Source of the DNA: Marmoricola sp. OAE513
GTDB lineage: Bacteria > Actinomycetota > Actinomycetes > Propionibacteriales > Nocardioidaceae
DNA length: 64,000 bases
Direction: 5' to 3'
Assembly (NCBI RefSeq): GCF_040546585.1
Contig: NZ_JBEPOC010000001.1
Span: forward strand, 2,976,001-3,040,000
Positions 44,445-52,071 of this stretch are shown here, piece after piece (within the stretch, counting starts at the first letter, position 1; each line of letters opens with the position of its first letter). A program made the translations under genes and the position numbers. The notes under the pieces are model-generated. The model searched no databases. It saw only the letters and a list, made by a program, of their open reading frames with translations, and was not told the origin of the DNA.

Positions 44445-45719
44445 GTGGCCAGCACTCTTCCCCGCACGCCTCGCCCTGCCCTCAGCCGAACCCGACGCCT
44501 CGTCACCGCGACGGTGGCGGTGCTGGTCGCGGCTGCGCTCGCCGGCGGCCCTGCCCTTCTTCCGGCTCACGCCGATGACCTGAAGAACAAGCACAAGAAG
44601 GCGGAACGGGCGGTCAAGGCCGCCAAGGCCCACCTCGAGGACTCCAGCGCGGCGTTGTCCAACGCCACCAAGCGGCTCCGTGCAGCGCAGGCCGGGCTGG
44701 TCAAGGCGCAGGCGAACCTGGCCAAGACCCAGGGCGAGCTGACCGCTGCTCGTGCCCTCGACGCTCAGATGCAGGCGAAGCTCGTCGGGGCGCAGGCCGC
44801 GCTGAGCGCAGCAGTTGCGGACGTCAAGGCCGGCGAGCTCAAGGTCGCGTCGCAGAAGGACGCCCTCGCGCAGGCCGCGGTGGCGAGCTTCTCCTACGGC
44901 GACCCGAACCTGATGAAGCTTGCGGTGGTCCTCAAGGGCACCGACCCGAACGACATGGTCGTGCAGCTGAACGCTCTCGACAACGTGCTCGACGCCGAGA
45001 ACCAGCTCCTCGACGAGTACAAGGCCGCCCAGGTCCTGCTCCAGGTCCAGCGGGACAAGGTCAAGCTCGCCGAGCAGGCCGTCGCCGACCAGCGCCAGGA
45101 CGCGGCCATCAACCTGGCCCGCAAGCAGGCGCTGGAGAAGAAGGCCGTCGCTGCGCGGACCGCCGTGGTGCGGCTGGTCGCCCAGCGCCGCGGGCTGGCG
45201 GCGGCGGCAGCGAAGGCGCGTGCCCGCGACAAGCAGATCCTGGCGGCGTCGAAGAAGCGCGAGGCCAAGATCCAGCGCCAGATCCTCGAGCGGGCGCGGA
45301 AGCAGAAGAACGGCGGCAGCTACTCGGGCGCCAACGACGGGTTCCTGTACCGCCCGGTGCCCGGGTACATCACCTCGCCGTACGGCTACCGGGTGCACCC
45401 GATCTACGGCTACTACTCGCTGCACGACGGCGACGACTTCCACGCCCCGTGCGGCACCCCCGAGCGCGCGGGCGCCTCGGGACGGGTCATCTCGGAGTAC
45501 TACTCCGACGTCTGGGGCAACCGGCTGTACCTCGACGTGGGCAGGGTCAACGGCAAGCACATGACGCTGATCTACAACCACATCAGCTCGTACAAGGCGC
45601 GCACAGGGGACCGGGTCGGCCGCGGCGACGTGGTCGCGTACGCCGGCACGACCGGCTGCCACCTGCACTTCACGGTGCTGCTGGACGGCAAGGCCGTGAA
45701 CCCGCAGAACTACATGTGA
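44445..45719 (+). CDS. Secreted M23 peptidoglycan endopeptidase with N-terminal coiled coil
   Basis: This 424-residue exported protein has a signal peptide (RRLVTATVAVLVAAALAGGPALLPAHA), a coiled coil from about residue 50 to 290 (rich in Lys/Ala/Gln), and a C-terminal LytM/M23 domain (YITSPYGYRVHPIYGYYSLHDGDDF to GCHLHFTVLLDGKAVNPQNYM). The zinc ligands look intact: His and Asp in LHDGDDF and the HxH in GCHLHF. It therefore should be an active endopeptidase, not a degenerate EnvC-type activator. Coiled coil plus M23 just after ftsEX matches the EnvC architecture, so FtsX probably controls it. GTG start at 44445. Confidence 0.92.
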   Translation: MASTLPRTPRPALSRTRRLVTATVAVLVAAALAGGPALLPAHADDLKNKHKKAERAVKAAKAHLEDSSAALSNATKRLRAAQAGLVKAQANLAKTQGELTAARALDAQMQAKLVGAQAALSAAVADVKAGELKVASQKDALAQAAVASFSYGDPNLMKLAVVLKGTDPNDMVVQLNALDNVLDAENQLLDEYKAAQVLLQVQRDKVKLAEQAVADQRQDAAINLARKQALEKKAVAARTAVVRLVAQRRGLAAAAAKARARDKQILAASKKREAKIQRQILERARKQKNGGSYSGANDGFLYRPVPGYITSPYGYRVHPIYGYYSLHDGDDFHAPCGTPERAGASGRVISEYYSDVWGNRLYLDVGRVNGKHMTLIYNHISSYKARTGDRVGRGDVVAYAGTTGCHLHFTVLLDGKAVNPQNYM

Positions 45720-45770
45720 TGCCCCGGCGCCTGTCGAAACCCCGTTGCGGGACCTGAGAGACTGCTCCCT

Positions 45771-46247
45771 ATGCCCAGAGAGCAGGGGCGCAAGCTGATT
45801 GCGCAGAACCGCAAGGCGCGCTACGACTTCCACATCGAGGACACCTTCGAGGCCGGACTGGTCCTCGTCGGCACCGAGGTGAAGTCGCTGCGTGCCGGTC
45901 GCGCGACCCTCGGCGACGGGTTCGGCGAGATCCACGGCGGCGAGGCGTTCCTGCACGGCGTGCACATCCCCGAGTACACCCAGGGCACCTGGACCAACCA
46001 CGAGCCGCGCCGGGTGCGCAAGCTGCTGCTCCACCGCCACGAGATCGACAAGATCGAGGCGAAGGTCAAGGAGCGCGGGTTCACGCTGGTGCCGATCTCG
46101 CTGTACTTCAAGGACGGCCGCGCCAAGGTCGAGATCGGACTGGCACGGGGCAAGAAGACCTACGACAAGCGGCACGCGCTGGCGGCGCGCCAGGCGGGTC
46201 GCGAGAAGGACCAGGCGCTCGGCAGGCGGCTCAAGGGCCGCGAGTGA
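45771..46247 (+). CDS. smpB: SsrA-binding protein SmpB
   Basis: This 158-residue partner of tmRNA in ribosome rescue has the OB-fold landmarks [34 protein letters not shown], the [13 protein letters not shown] strand, [29 protein letters not shown], and the Lys/Arg C-terminal tail ([23 protein letters not shown]) that enters the mRNA channel. Its RNA partner ssrA lies 2.4 kb downstream. The next gene starts in its stop codon (GTGA). Confidence 0.98.
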   Translation: MPREQGRKLIAQNRKARYDFHIEDTFEAGLVLVGTEVKSLRAGRATLGDGFGEIHGGEAFLHGVHIPEYTQGTWTNHEPRRVRKLLLHRHEIDKIEAKVKERGFTLVPISLYFKDGRAKVEIGLARGKKTYDKRHALAARQAGREKDQALGRRLKGRE

Positions 46248-47131
46248 CGGCACCTTCCGCGCTACCCGAGCGGCTGGCGGCGTACGGGCTCCCGGGCCTG
46301 TTCGACGTGCACGTGCACTTCCTGCCACCGAACATCCAGGCGGCGGTCTGGCGCCAGTTCGACGAGGCGGGGCCGAAGATCGGCCGTGCCTGGCCGATCC
46401 GCTACCGCGGCACGATCGAGGAGCGCGTCGAGCAGCTGCGCGGGTTCGGCGTACGCCGGTTCACCTCGTTGCCGTACGCCCACAAGCCCGGGGTTGCCGG
46501 CTACCTCAACGACTGGGCAGCCGAGTTCTCCACGCAGTACCCGGACTGCCTGCGTTCCGCGACCTTCTACCCCGAGCCCGGCGTCGAGGACTACGTGGCT
46601 GCGGCGATCGACGCCGGCGTCCAGGTCTTCAAGATCCACACCCAGGTGGGGGAGTTCCTGCTGGACGACCCCCTGCTCGACCTGGCCTGGGACGCGATCG
46701 CCGAGGCCGCTGTTCCCGTGGTGACGCACGTCGGGTCCGGCCCGGTCGGCAACGTCTTCACCGGACCCGAGCACCTGCGACGGCTGCTGGTGCGCCAGCC
46801 CGACGTACCTGTCGTCGTGGCGCACCTCGGTGCCCCGGAGTTCGCCGAGTTCCTGGACCTGGCCGAGACGTACGAGCACACCCGGCTCGACACCACGATG
46901 GTCTTCACCGACTTCCTCGCGTCCTTTCCCGATGAGCTCCTCCCGCGGGTGGGGCAGCTCGGCGACAAGATCCTGTACGGCAGCGACTTCCCGACCATCC
47001 CGTACGACTACGAGCACCAGTTCGACAGCCTCGCGCGGCTGCTCGGGCGCGCGCCGGGGCTGGACGACGACTGGCTGCGGAAGGTGTGCTGGGGCAACGC
47101 GGCAGGTTTGTTCTCCGATCAGCCCGTGTAG
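46244..47131 (+). CDS. Amidohydrolase family protein (ACMSD/TIM-barrel type)
   Basis: This 295-residue metal-dependent hydrolase of the amidohydrolase-2 type has the HxH motif in [11 protein letters not shown], a strand His in [35 protein letters not shown] and the catalytic Asp in [17 protein letters not shown]. Related enzymes decarboxylate or hydrolyse aromatic acids or lactones; the substrate is unknown. GTG start at 46244 overlaps smpB, so it is translationally coupled though unrelated in function. Its 3' end overlaps the convergent epimerase gene by 13 bases. Confidence 0.86.
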   Translation: MTAPSALPERLAAYGLPGLFDVHVHFLPPNIQAAVWRQFDEAGPKIGRAWPIRYRGTIEERVEQLRGFGVRRFTSLPYAHKPGVAGYLNDWAAEFSTQYPDCLRSATFYPEPGVEDYVAAAIDAGVQVFKIHTQVGEFLLDDPLLDLAWDAIAEAAVPVVTHVGSGPVGNVFTGPEHLRRLLVRQPDVPVVVAHLGAPEFAEFLDLAETYEHTRLDTTMVFTDFLASFPDELLPRVGQLGDKILYGSDFPTIPYDYEHQFDSLARLLGRAPGLDDDWLRKVCWGNAAGLFSDQPV

Positions 47132-48006
47132 TGCCCGGCGTCGAGGTCCTCGAGCAGCGTCGCCTGCGCCGGGTTCCAGCCGAAGCGTTCCTGCGTCCGG
47201 GCGCCCGAGGCCGGGACGTCCCAGCTGAAGAACCCGCCCAGCCAGCCGAAGTGCTCTGCGGCCCGGTCCGGCTCGACCGAGACCGTCGGCAGGTCCAGCT
47301 GCCGCGCGATCGCCTCGGCGATGTCGCGGGTGGCCACCCCCTCCTCGGCGACGGCGTGGAGGACTGTCGCGGCGTCCGGGTTCTCGACGGCTCTGCGGAC
47401 CAGTGCTGCAGCGTCGAGGCGGTGCACTGCGGGCCAGCGGTTCTGCCCGTCTCCGACGTACGCCGAGACGCCTTGGCTGCGGGCGACGTCGACCAGGGTG
47501 GCGACGAACCCGTGGTCGCCCGGTCCGTGCACGGTGGGCGGGAACCGCAGCACCAGCGGCTTCACCCCGCGCTCGGCCAGCGCAAGGGTGGCGTGGGAGT
47601 TGGCGATCCGCGGGTGGCCGCCGGGGTCGGCCACGTCGTCCTCGGTCGACGGTCGTCCCAGGGCGAGCCCGCCGGTGCCTGACGCGATCGCGAGGAACCG
47701 GTTGCCGTCGGCCAGGACGTCGCCGAACGTCTCGATCGCCGCAGCGTCGATCCGGGCGGCCTCCTCCATCTGCGAGAAGTCGTGGTGGTAGCCGAGGTGG
47801 AGCACGCCGTCGGAGTCGGCCGCTCCGGCGCGCAGCCCGTCGAGATCGGTCAGGTCGCTGCGCAGCGGGGTGGCGCCGAGGTCGGCGACGGTGCGCTCGG
47901 CCTCCTCGGAGCGGGCGAGGCCGACGACGTCGTGCCCGCCGGCGACGAGCTCGCGGATGCTGGCAGAGCCGATCCAGCCGTTCGCTCCGGTGACGAAGAT
48001 GCGCAT
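47119..48006 (-). CDS. NAD-dependent epimerase/reductase-like protein (extended SDR)
   Basis: This 295-residue extended SDR has the NAD(P) loop MRIFVTGANGWIGSASIRELVAGGHDVVGLARS and a helix HLGYHHDFSQMEEAARIDAAAIETFGDVL. LRFPPTVHGPGDHGF follows and a C-terminal domain shapes the substrate site. The usual YxxxK is not obvious: the stretch HPRIANSHATLALAERG lies where it should be and lacks the Tyr. It may therefore be a binding or atypical reductase. It diverges from a TetR gene across a gap with two copies of one operator, and GGAGG lies before the ATG, so it is the likely TetR target. Confidence 0.85.
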   Translation of the reverse strand: MRIFVTGANGWIGSASIRELVAGGHDVVGLARSEEAERTVADLGATPLRSDLTDLDGLRAGAADSDGVLHLGYHHDFSQMEEAARIDAAAIETFGDVLADGNRFLAIASGTGGLALGRPSTEDDVADPGGHPRIANSHATLALAERGVKPLVLRFPPTVHGPGDHGFVATLVDVARSQGVSAYVGDGQNRWPAVHRLDAAALVRRAVENPDAATVLHAVAEEGVATRDIAEAIARQLDLPTVSVEPDRAAEHFGWLGGFFSWDVPASGARTQERFGWNPAQATLLEDLDAGHYTG

Positions 48007-48024
48007 GGTTCCCTCCAGGGATAG

Positions 48025-48045
48025 TGATGTCACTTGATGACATCA
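48025..48045. promoter_or_regulatory. TetR operator, copy 1
   Basis: This 21-base site has 8-base perfect inverted arms TGATGTCA and TGACATCA around 5 bases. It lies 18 bases before the epimerase ATG, in its promoter/leader. A second copy lies 32 bases further on, centre to centre. Confidence 0.75.
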
Positions 48046-48056
48046 ACCGTAGCAGG

Positions 48057-48077
48057 TGATGTCACACCGTGTCATCA
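48057..48077. promoter_or_regulatory. TetR operator, copy 2
   Basis: This 21-base site of the form TGATGnCACnnnGTGnCATCA has the same first nine bases as copy 1 and ends 15 bases before the TetR start. Centre-to-centre distance to copy 1 is 32 bases, about three helix turns, so two TetR dimers would sit on the same DNA face. Confidence 0.75.
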
Positions 48078-48092
48078 ACTAGGATGGATCGC

Positions 48093-48677
48093 ATGGCACG
48101 CTGGGAACCCGACGCAGCAGGACGGCTGCACGATGCAGCGATGTCCCTGTACGTCGAGCGCGGCTTCGAGGCCACGACGGTTGCCGAGATCGCCGACCGG
48201 GCCGGCGTGACGGCACGTACCTTCTTCCGGTACTTCAGCGACAAGCGGGAGGTGCTGTTCGGCGGTTCGCAGATGCTGCTGGACGCGATGGAGCGTGCGC
48301 TGGCGGACGCTCCGGCCGGCGCCGCGCCGATGGACGTGGTCGCCGCTGCGATGCAGGCGGCTGCTCGGCTGGTGGGCGAGGACGTGGAGCACTCCCGGCG
48401 CCGCTGGTCGGTGATCTCCGCCAACGCCGAGCTGCGGGAACGAGAGCTGATCAAGATGGAGCGTCTCGCGAGCGCGCTCGCCGACGGACTGCGTGCGCGC
48501 GGAGTCGCCGACCCGCAGGCAGGCCTGGCGGCAGAGGCGGGGGTCGGCGTCTTCCGGGTCGGCTACGAGCGCTGGGTCAGCGGGGCTGCGGGCCCGGAGG
48601 CTGGCCTTGCCGAGGTCGTGACCGCCGGGTTCGAGGACCTGCGCAACCTGTTCGCACCTGTCGGTGGCACCCCGTAG
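48093..48677 (+). CDS. TetR-family transcriptional regulator
   Basis: This 194-residue repressor-type protein has an N-terminal helix-turn-helix ([47 protein letters not shown]). A helical ligand-binding and dimer domain follows. The ATG at 48093 has AGGA 8 bases ahead; an ATG at 48084 is also possible. It lies divergent from the epimerase-like gene, and two matching palindromes fill the intergenic space, so autoregulation together with control of the epimerase is expected. The ligand is unknown. Confidence 0.92.
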   Translation: MARWEPDAAGRLHDAAMSLYVERGFEATTVAEIADRAGVTARTFFRYFSDKREVLFGGSQMLLDAMERALADAPAGAAPMDVVAAAMQAAARLVGEDVEHSRRRWSVISANAELRERELIKMERLASALADGLRARGVADPQAGLAAEAGVGVFRVGYERWVSGAAGPEAGLAEVVTAGFEDLRNLFAPVGGTP

Positions 48678-48680
48678 ACT
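48651..48680 (+). promoter_or_regulatory. Predicted tmRNA promoter inside the TetR gene end
   Basis: TTCGCA (48651-48656) and TAGACT (48675-48680) with 18-base spacing give a start near 48687, about 11 bases before the mature tmRNA 5' end, leaving a short leader for RNase P to remove. Only 4 of 6 bases match consensus in each box. Confidence 0.4.
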
Positions 48681-48697
48681 GGTGGCATAACTCAAGA

Positions 48698-49070
48698 GGG
48701 GCTGATTGGTTTCGACTAGGGACGTTAGTCCCAGGAGAAGCGGGTCGAGAAGCCAACGTCATCTCGTAAACGTTCGTTGGAAACCAATAACTGCCAACAC
48801 CAATCGCAGTTCCTTCGCTCTCGCTGCCTGAGCAGTGATCGAAGCGTCAGACTGGGCATCCGCCTTCGTCCCAGATCCTGACGTCATCTAGAAGGCTTGC
48901 TGATCAACCTTCGTCGGGAGGGTTGATCGGGACTCAATCCTGACTGGGCCTGTCGGCGCACGTGTCTGTGCAAGCGCCGGGGCCGAGAAACGCGACCATT
49001 GCAGACTGCACCCGGAGAAGACCTGGCACGGCGCTCGAGGACGCGGGTTCGATTCCCGCCAGCTCCACCA
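48698..49070 (+). ncRNA. ssrA: Transfer-messenger RNA
   Basis: This 373-base tmRNA frees ribosomes stalled on broken mRNA, with SmpB. The 5' end GGGGCTGATTGGTTTCGAC and the 3' end GGTTCGATTCCCGCCAGCTCC-ACCA form the Ala-tRNA-like half; GGGGCTG pairs with CAGCTCC. The tag frame starts at GCC 48793 and ends at TGA 48829-48831, coding ANTNRSSFALAA, whose FALAA end is the normal proteolysis signal. The CCA is encoded. The tRNA-like 3' end is a common integration site and here marks the left edge of an accessory island. Confidence 0.97.
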
Positions 49071-49075
49071 CGAGG

Positions 49076-49112
49076 TCTTCGCACAATAGCGACGACTTCT
49101 TCGCACAATAGC
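49076..49112 (+). repeat. Two 15-base direct repeats beside the tmRNA 3' end
   Basis: TCTTCGCACAATAGC occurs at 49076-49090 and 49098-49112, one repeat per 22 bases, starting 6 bases after ssrA. The position suits recombinase arm sites or relics of repeated integration. Confidence 0.6.
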
Positions 49113-49150
49113 CGGGCCGGCGGGGACGTCGGCTCCAGCCCTCTTGAACC

Positions 49151-49182
49151 AGAGCCTCCCTGACCAAAGTCAGGGAGGCTCT
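49151..49182. terminator. Strong hairpin after tmRNA
   Basis: A perfect 14-base stem (AGAGCCTCCCTGAC with its complement) closes a CAAA loop. No T-run follows on either strand, so it is either a terminator of the GC-rich type or another structured element. It separates ssrA from hsdM. Confidence 0.6.
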
Positions 49183-49256
49183 GCTCCATCCGCACTCGGA
49201 TTCGCACGAGCGGGTGTCTTGCCGTGTCAGACGGGCCCTGCTGGGAGACTGCCTTT

Positions 49257-50831
49257 GTGAGCGGGACAAGCAAAGACGTGGAACGGGCGGAACTCCACAA
49301 GACCATCTGGCGGATTGCGAACGATCTGCGCGGCAGCGTCGACGGCTGGGACTTCAAGACTTACGTTCTCGGCACGCTGTTCTATCGCTTCATCTCTGAG
49401 AACCTGACGGAGTACCTCAACGAGCAGGAGCGGTTGGCAGGAAACACCGGGTTCGACTATCGCAAGCTGTCAAACAACGAGGCAGAGGGCGCTCGCCAAG
49501 AGACCGTTCGCGAGAAGGGTTTCTACGTCCTTCCCGAAGACCTGTTTTTCAATGTGCGCGCAAGGGCCCGAAGTGACCAGAACCTAAACGAGACCCTCAG
49601 CCGCGTGTTCAGGAACGTAGAGCGGTCGGCGTCGGGAGCCGTGTCCGAGGACGACATCAAGGGTTTGTTCGACGACCTTGACGTAAACAGCAGCAAGTTG
49701 GGGTCGACGGTCGCGAAGCGCAACGAGAAGCTGGTGAAGCTACTTGACGCTATCGGCGACCTTCCCCTCGGTGGAGCCTTCAAGGACAACTCAAACGACA
49801 TGTTCGGCGATGCGTACGAGTTCCTGATGCAGATGTATGCGTCTGCTGCAGGCAAGTCAGGAGGCGAGTACTACACGCCCCAAGAAGTAGCTGAGCTACT
49901 GGCTCGGATCACGGTGGTCGGCAAGAGTGAGGTCAACAAGGTCTATGACCCGGCCTGCGGGTCGGGTTCGATGCTGCTCAAGTTCGAGAAGGTCCTCGGC
50001 CACGGGAAGGTGCGGCAGGGCTACTTCGGCCAAGAAGTCAACCTCACGACGTTCAACCTGTGCCGAATAAACATGTTCTTGCATGACATCCCATATGAGA
50101 AGTTCGAGATCGCGCATGGGGACACCCTGCTCGACCCCGCCCACTGGGATGACGAGCCATTCGAGGCAATCGTTTCAAATCCGCCGTACTCGACTAAGTG
50201 GGACGGCGACGCGAATCCCTTGCTCATCAACGACCCGCGGTTCGCTCCCGCTGGGGTGCTCGCACCGAAATCGAAGGCCGACTTGGCCTTTACGATGCAC
50301 ATTCTCAGCTGGTTGGCCGTCAACGGAACGGCGGCGATCGTCGAGTTCCCAGGTGTTCTCTACCGCGGAGGTGCCGAGCAGAAAATCCGGAAGTACCTCG
50401 TCGACAACAACTATGTCGACGCCGTGATTCAGTTGCCGTCGGACCTGTTCTTCGGCACGACAATCGCCACATGCGTCATTGTGCTGAAGAAATCAAAGCC
50501 CGACAGCAAAGTTCTGTTCATCGACGCCTCGGGCGAGTTCGCAAGGGTCGGCAACAAGAACATACTTACCGCTGATCATCAGGAGCGGATTCTCGCCGCC
50601 ATCTCGAGGCGAGAACATTCGCTGCATTTCGCAGCAGTCGTTGAGCACGAGGTCATTGCTGAGAACTCGTACAACCTGTCCGCGACCTCGTACGTTGACG
50701 CTGACCACACCCGCGAGAGCGTGGACATTGCGACGGTCAACGCTGAGATCGCCGGCATCGTCGCTCGTCAGAGCGCCCTCAGGGCGGAAGTGGATGCGAT
50801 CATCGCGGGCCTCGAGGGTGGTGCAGCATGA
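49257..50831 (+). CDS. hsdM: Type I restriction-modification system, methylase subunit HsdM
   Basis: This 524-residue N6-adenine methylase subunit has an N-terminal helical HsdM_N domain (HKTIWRIANDLRGSVDGWDFKTYVLGTLFYRFISE). The methylase domain follows: GGEYYTPQEVAELLARI, motif I VYDPACGSGSMLLKF, and motif IV AIVSNPPYSTKWDGD. It pairs with HsdS to methylate the target and with HsdR to cut unmodified DNA. GTG at 49257 has GGGAG 6 bases ahead; the in-frame extension to 49224 is less likely. The next gene overlaps by 4 bases. Codon use is visibly less GC-biased than that of the chromosomal genes before ssrA. Confidence 0.96.
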   Translation: MSGTSKDVERAELHKTIWRIANDLRGSVDGWDFKTYVLGTLFYRFISENLTEYLNEQERLAGNTGFDYRKLSNNEAEGARQETVREKGFYVLPEDLFFNVRARARSDQNLNETLSRVFRNVERSASGAVSEDDIKGLFDDLDVNSSKLGSTVAKRNEKLVKLLDAIGDLPLGGAFKDNSNDMFGDAYEFLMQMYASAAGKSGGEYYTPQEVAELLARITVVGKSEVNKVYDPACGSGSMLLKFEKVLGHGKVRQGYFGQEVNLTTFNLCRINMFLHDIPYEKFEIAHGDTLLDPAHWDDEPFEAIVSNPPYSTKWDGDANPLLINDPRFAPAGVLAPKSKADLAFTMHILSWLAVNGTAAIVEFPGVLYRGGAEQKIRKYLVDNNYVDAVIQLPSDLFFGTTIATCVIVLKKSKPDSKVLFIDASGEFARVGNKNILTADHQERILAAISRREHSLHFAAVVEHEVIAENSYNLSATSYVDADHTRESVDIATVNAEIAGIVARQSALRAEVDAIIAGLEGGAA

Positions 50832-51487
50832 GTCAGGTTCATGACCTCATCGCAACCATGTGTCCCGACGGAGTAGAACACCGGCCGTTGGGTGAGCTTG
50901 GCGAGTTCATCCGTGGACGAAGGTTTACGAAGAGCGACTATGTCGACGCGGGACTCGGCACCATCCATTACGGCGAGATCTACACGGACTATGGGACGAC
51001 TGCATCGTCTGTTCATAGATTCGTGAGTCCTGAGTTGAAGGGTTCTCTACGGCTCGCAAGGCAGGGAGATTTGATCATTGCGGCCACCGGGGAGAACGTT
51101 GAGGATGTTTGCAAGGCGGTCGCATGGCTAGGGGAGGACGAGGTAGCTGTGCACGACGATTGCTACATCTTCCGTCACTCCTTGGACCCCACGTTTGCTG
51201 CCTACATTTTCCAAACGCCCGCGTTTAGGGAGCAGAAGGTTCGCCTTGCGTCCGAGTCGAAGCTGGCTCGGGTGTCGGGTGCGAATCTCGCGAGGATTGT
51301 CGTCCCAGCCCCACCGCGTGCGGTGCAGGTGGAGATCGTCAGAATCCTCAACGCGTTCGGCGCCCTTCAAGCGGAACTGGAAGCGGAACTGCGCGCTCGG
51401 AGGGAGCAGTTCGTCCACTACAGGGATTCGCTGTTTGCCTTCGACTCCTCTCTCTCTCTCTCTCGGAGAGCGTCAGGTGGCAAATGA
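50828..51487 (+). CDS. hsdS: HsdS specificity subunit, N-terminal half (first target-recognition domain), ended early by a (TC)8 frame change
   Basis: This 219-residue half-HsdS has one target-recognition domain (LGELGEFIRGRRFTKSDYVDAG to LARIVVPAPP) and a helical spacer (QVEIVRILNAFGALQAELEAELRARREQFVHYRDSLFAF). It then runs into a (TC)8 tract coding SSLSLS and stops 23 bases past it. The next reading frame, which carries the second domain, is open through the tract in frame +1 relative to this one. A tract of 7 or 10 units would fuse both halves. In the present state the stop overlaps the second half's ATG (ATGA), so both halves can be made as separate, coupled proteins, and two half-HsdS may assemble. 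Confidence 0.93.
   Translation: MSQVHDLIATMCPDGVEHRPLGELGEFIRGRRFTKSDYVDAGLGTIHYGEIYTDYGTTASSVHRFVSPELKGSLRLARQGDLIIAATGENVEDVCKAVAWLGEDEVAVHDDCYIFRHSLDPTFAAYIFQTPAFREQKVRLASESKLARVSGANLARIVVPAPPRAVQVEIVRILNAFGALQAELEAELRARREQFVHYRDSLFAFDSSLSLSRRASGGK
51449..51464 (+). repeat. (TC)8 dinucleotide tract in hsdS, likely phase-variation switch
   Basis: This is an uninterrupted run of eight TC units between the two recognition domains. Such tracts change length by slipped-strand mispairing. With 8 units hsdS is split. With 7 or 10 the halves join in frame. With 9 the first half ends at 51494. It is the only microsatellite of this length I saw in the window. Confidence 0.9.
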
Positions 51488-52071
51488 TGGGTGACGTAGG
51501 GACATTCACCCGGGGGCGACGTTTCACGAAGGCGGATTACGCCGAAGTTGGAACCCCGTGCATTCACTACGGTGAGATCTACACGGTGTACGGAGCGACG
51601 GCTACATCCGTGCGATCGCGGATTCGACAAGACTTTTCCGGCACGCTTAGGTACGCGAAGCCTGGGGACCTAGTGATAGTCGACGTCGGGGAGACGGTGG
51701 CCGACGTCGGCAAGGCAGTTGCGTGGCTCGGAAACGAGGACGTCGCCATCCATGACCACTGCTTTGCCTACAAACACTCTCTGAACCCAGCGTTCCTGGC
51801 TTACTACTTGCAGACAGCAAGGTTTCACGCCGACAAGGCGAAGCATGTCGCGCGAACCAAGGTGATGACCCTGTCCATGCCTGGGCTCTCAAAGGTAGAG
51901 GTGCCAGTTCCGTCGCTTGATGTGCAAGAGCAGGTCGTAGCTGTTCTCGACCGGATGGACGCGCTCATCGGCGACCGACAGGACGGCATCCCCGCGGAGA
52001 TTGAGGCACGCCGCATCCAGTTCGAGTACTACCTCGATCGTCTACTCAGTTTCGAGGTGCCGGCGGCGTGA
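51484..52071 (+). CDS. hsdS: HsdS specificity subunit, C-terminal half (second target-recognition domain)
   Basis: This 195-residue half-HsdS carries the second recognition domain (MGDVGTFTRGRRFTKADYAEVGTPCIHYGEIYT to LSKVEVPVPS) and the closing helix (VQEQVVAVLDRMDALIGDRQDGIPAEIEARRIQFEYYLDRLLSF). The frame is open upstream through the TC tract, and the residues it would give (SESVRWQMMGDVG) have the V-W spacing seen before the second domain of normal HsdS. The ATG at 51484 is thus an internal Met of the original full protein. Domain 2 is clearly related to domain 1 (RGRRFTKxDY, IHYGEIYT, KAVAWLGxxDVAxHD shared). hsdR overlaps the stop by 4 bases. Confidence 0.93.
   Translation: MMGDVGTFTRGRRFTKADYAEVGTPCIHYGEIYTVYGATATSVRSRIRQDFSGTLRYAKPGDLVIVDVGETVADVGKAVAWLGNEDVAIHDHCFAYKHSLNPAFLAYYLQTARFHADKAKHVARTKVMTLSMPGLSKVEVPVPSLDVQEQVVAVLDRMDALIGDRQDGIPAEIEARRIQFEYYLDRLLSFEVPAA

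Noticed and set aside
48793-48831. Treating the tmRNA tag as a separate small gene
   Set aside because: It is the internal tag frame of ssrA, read only in trans-translation.
49071-49112. CRISPR array from the two direct repeats beside ssrA
   Set aside because: Only two 15-base copies with a 7-base gap; no spacers of regular length and no cas genes.
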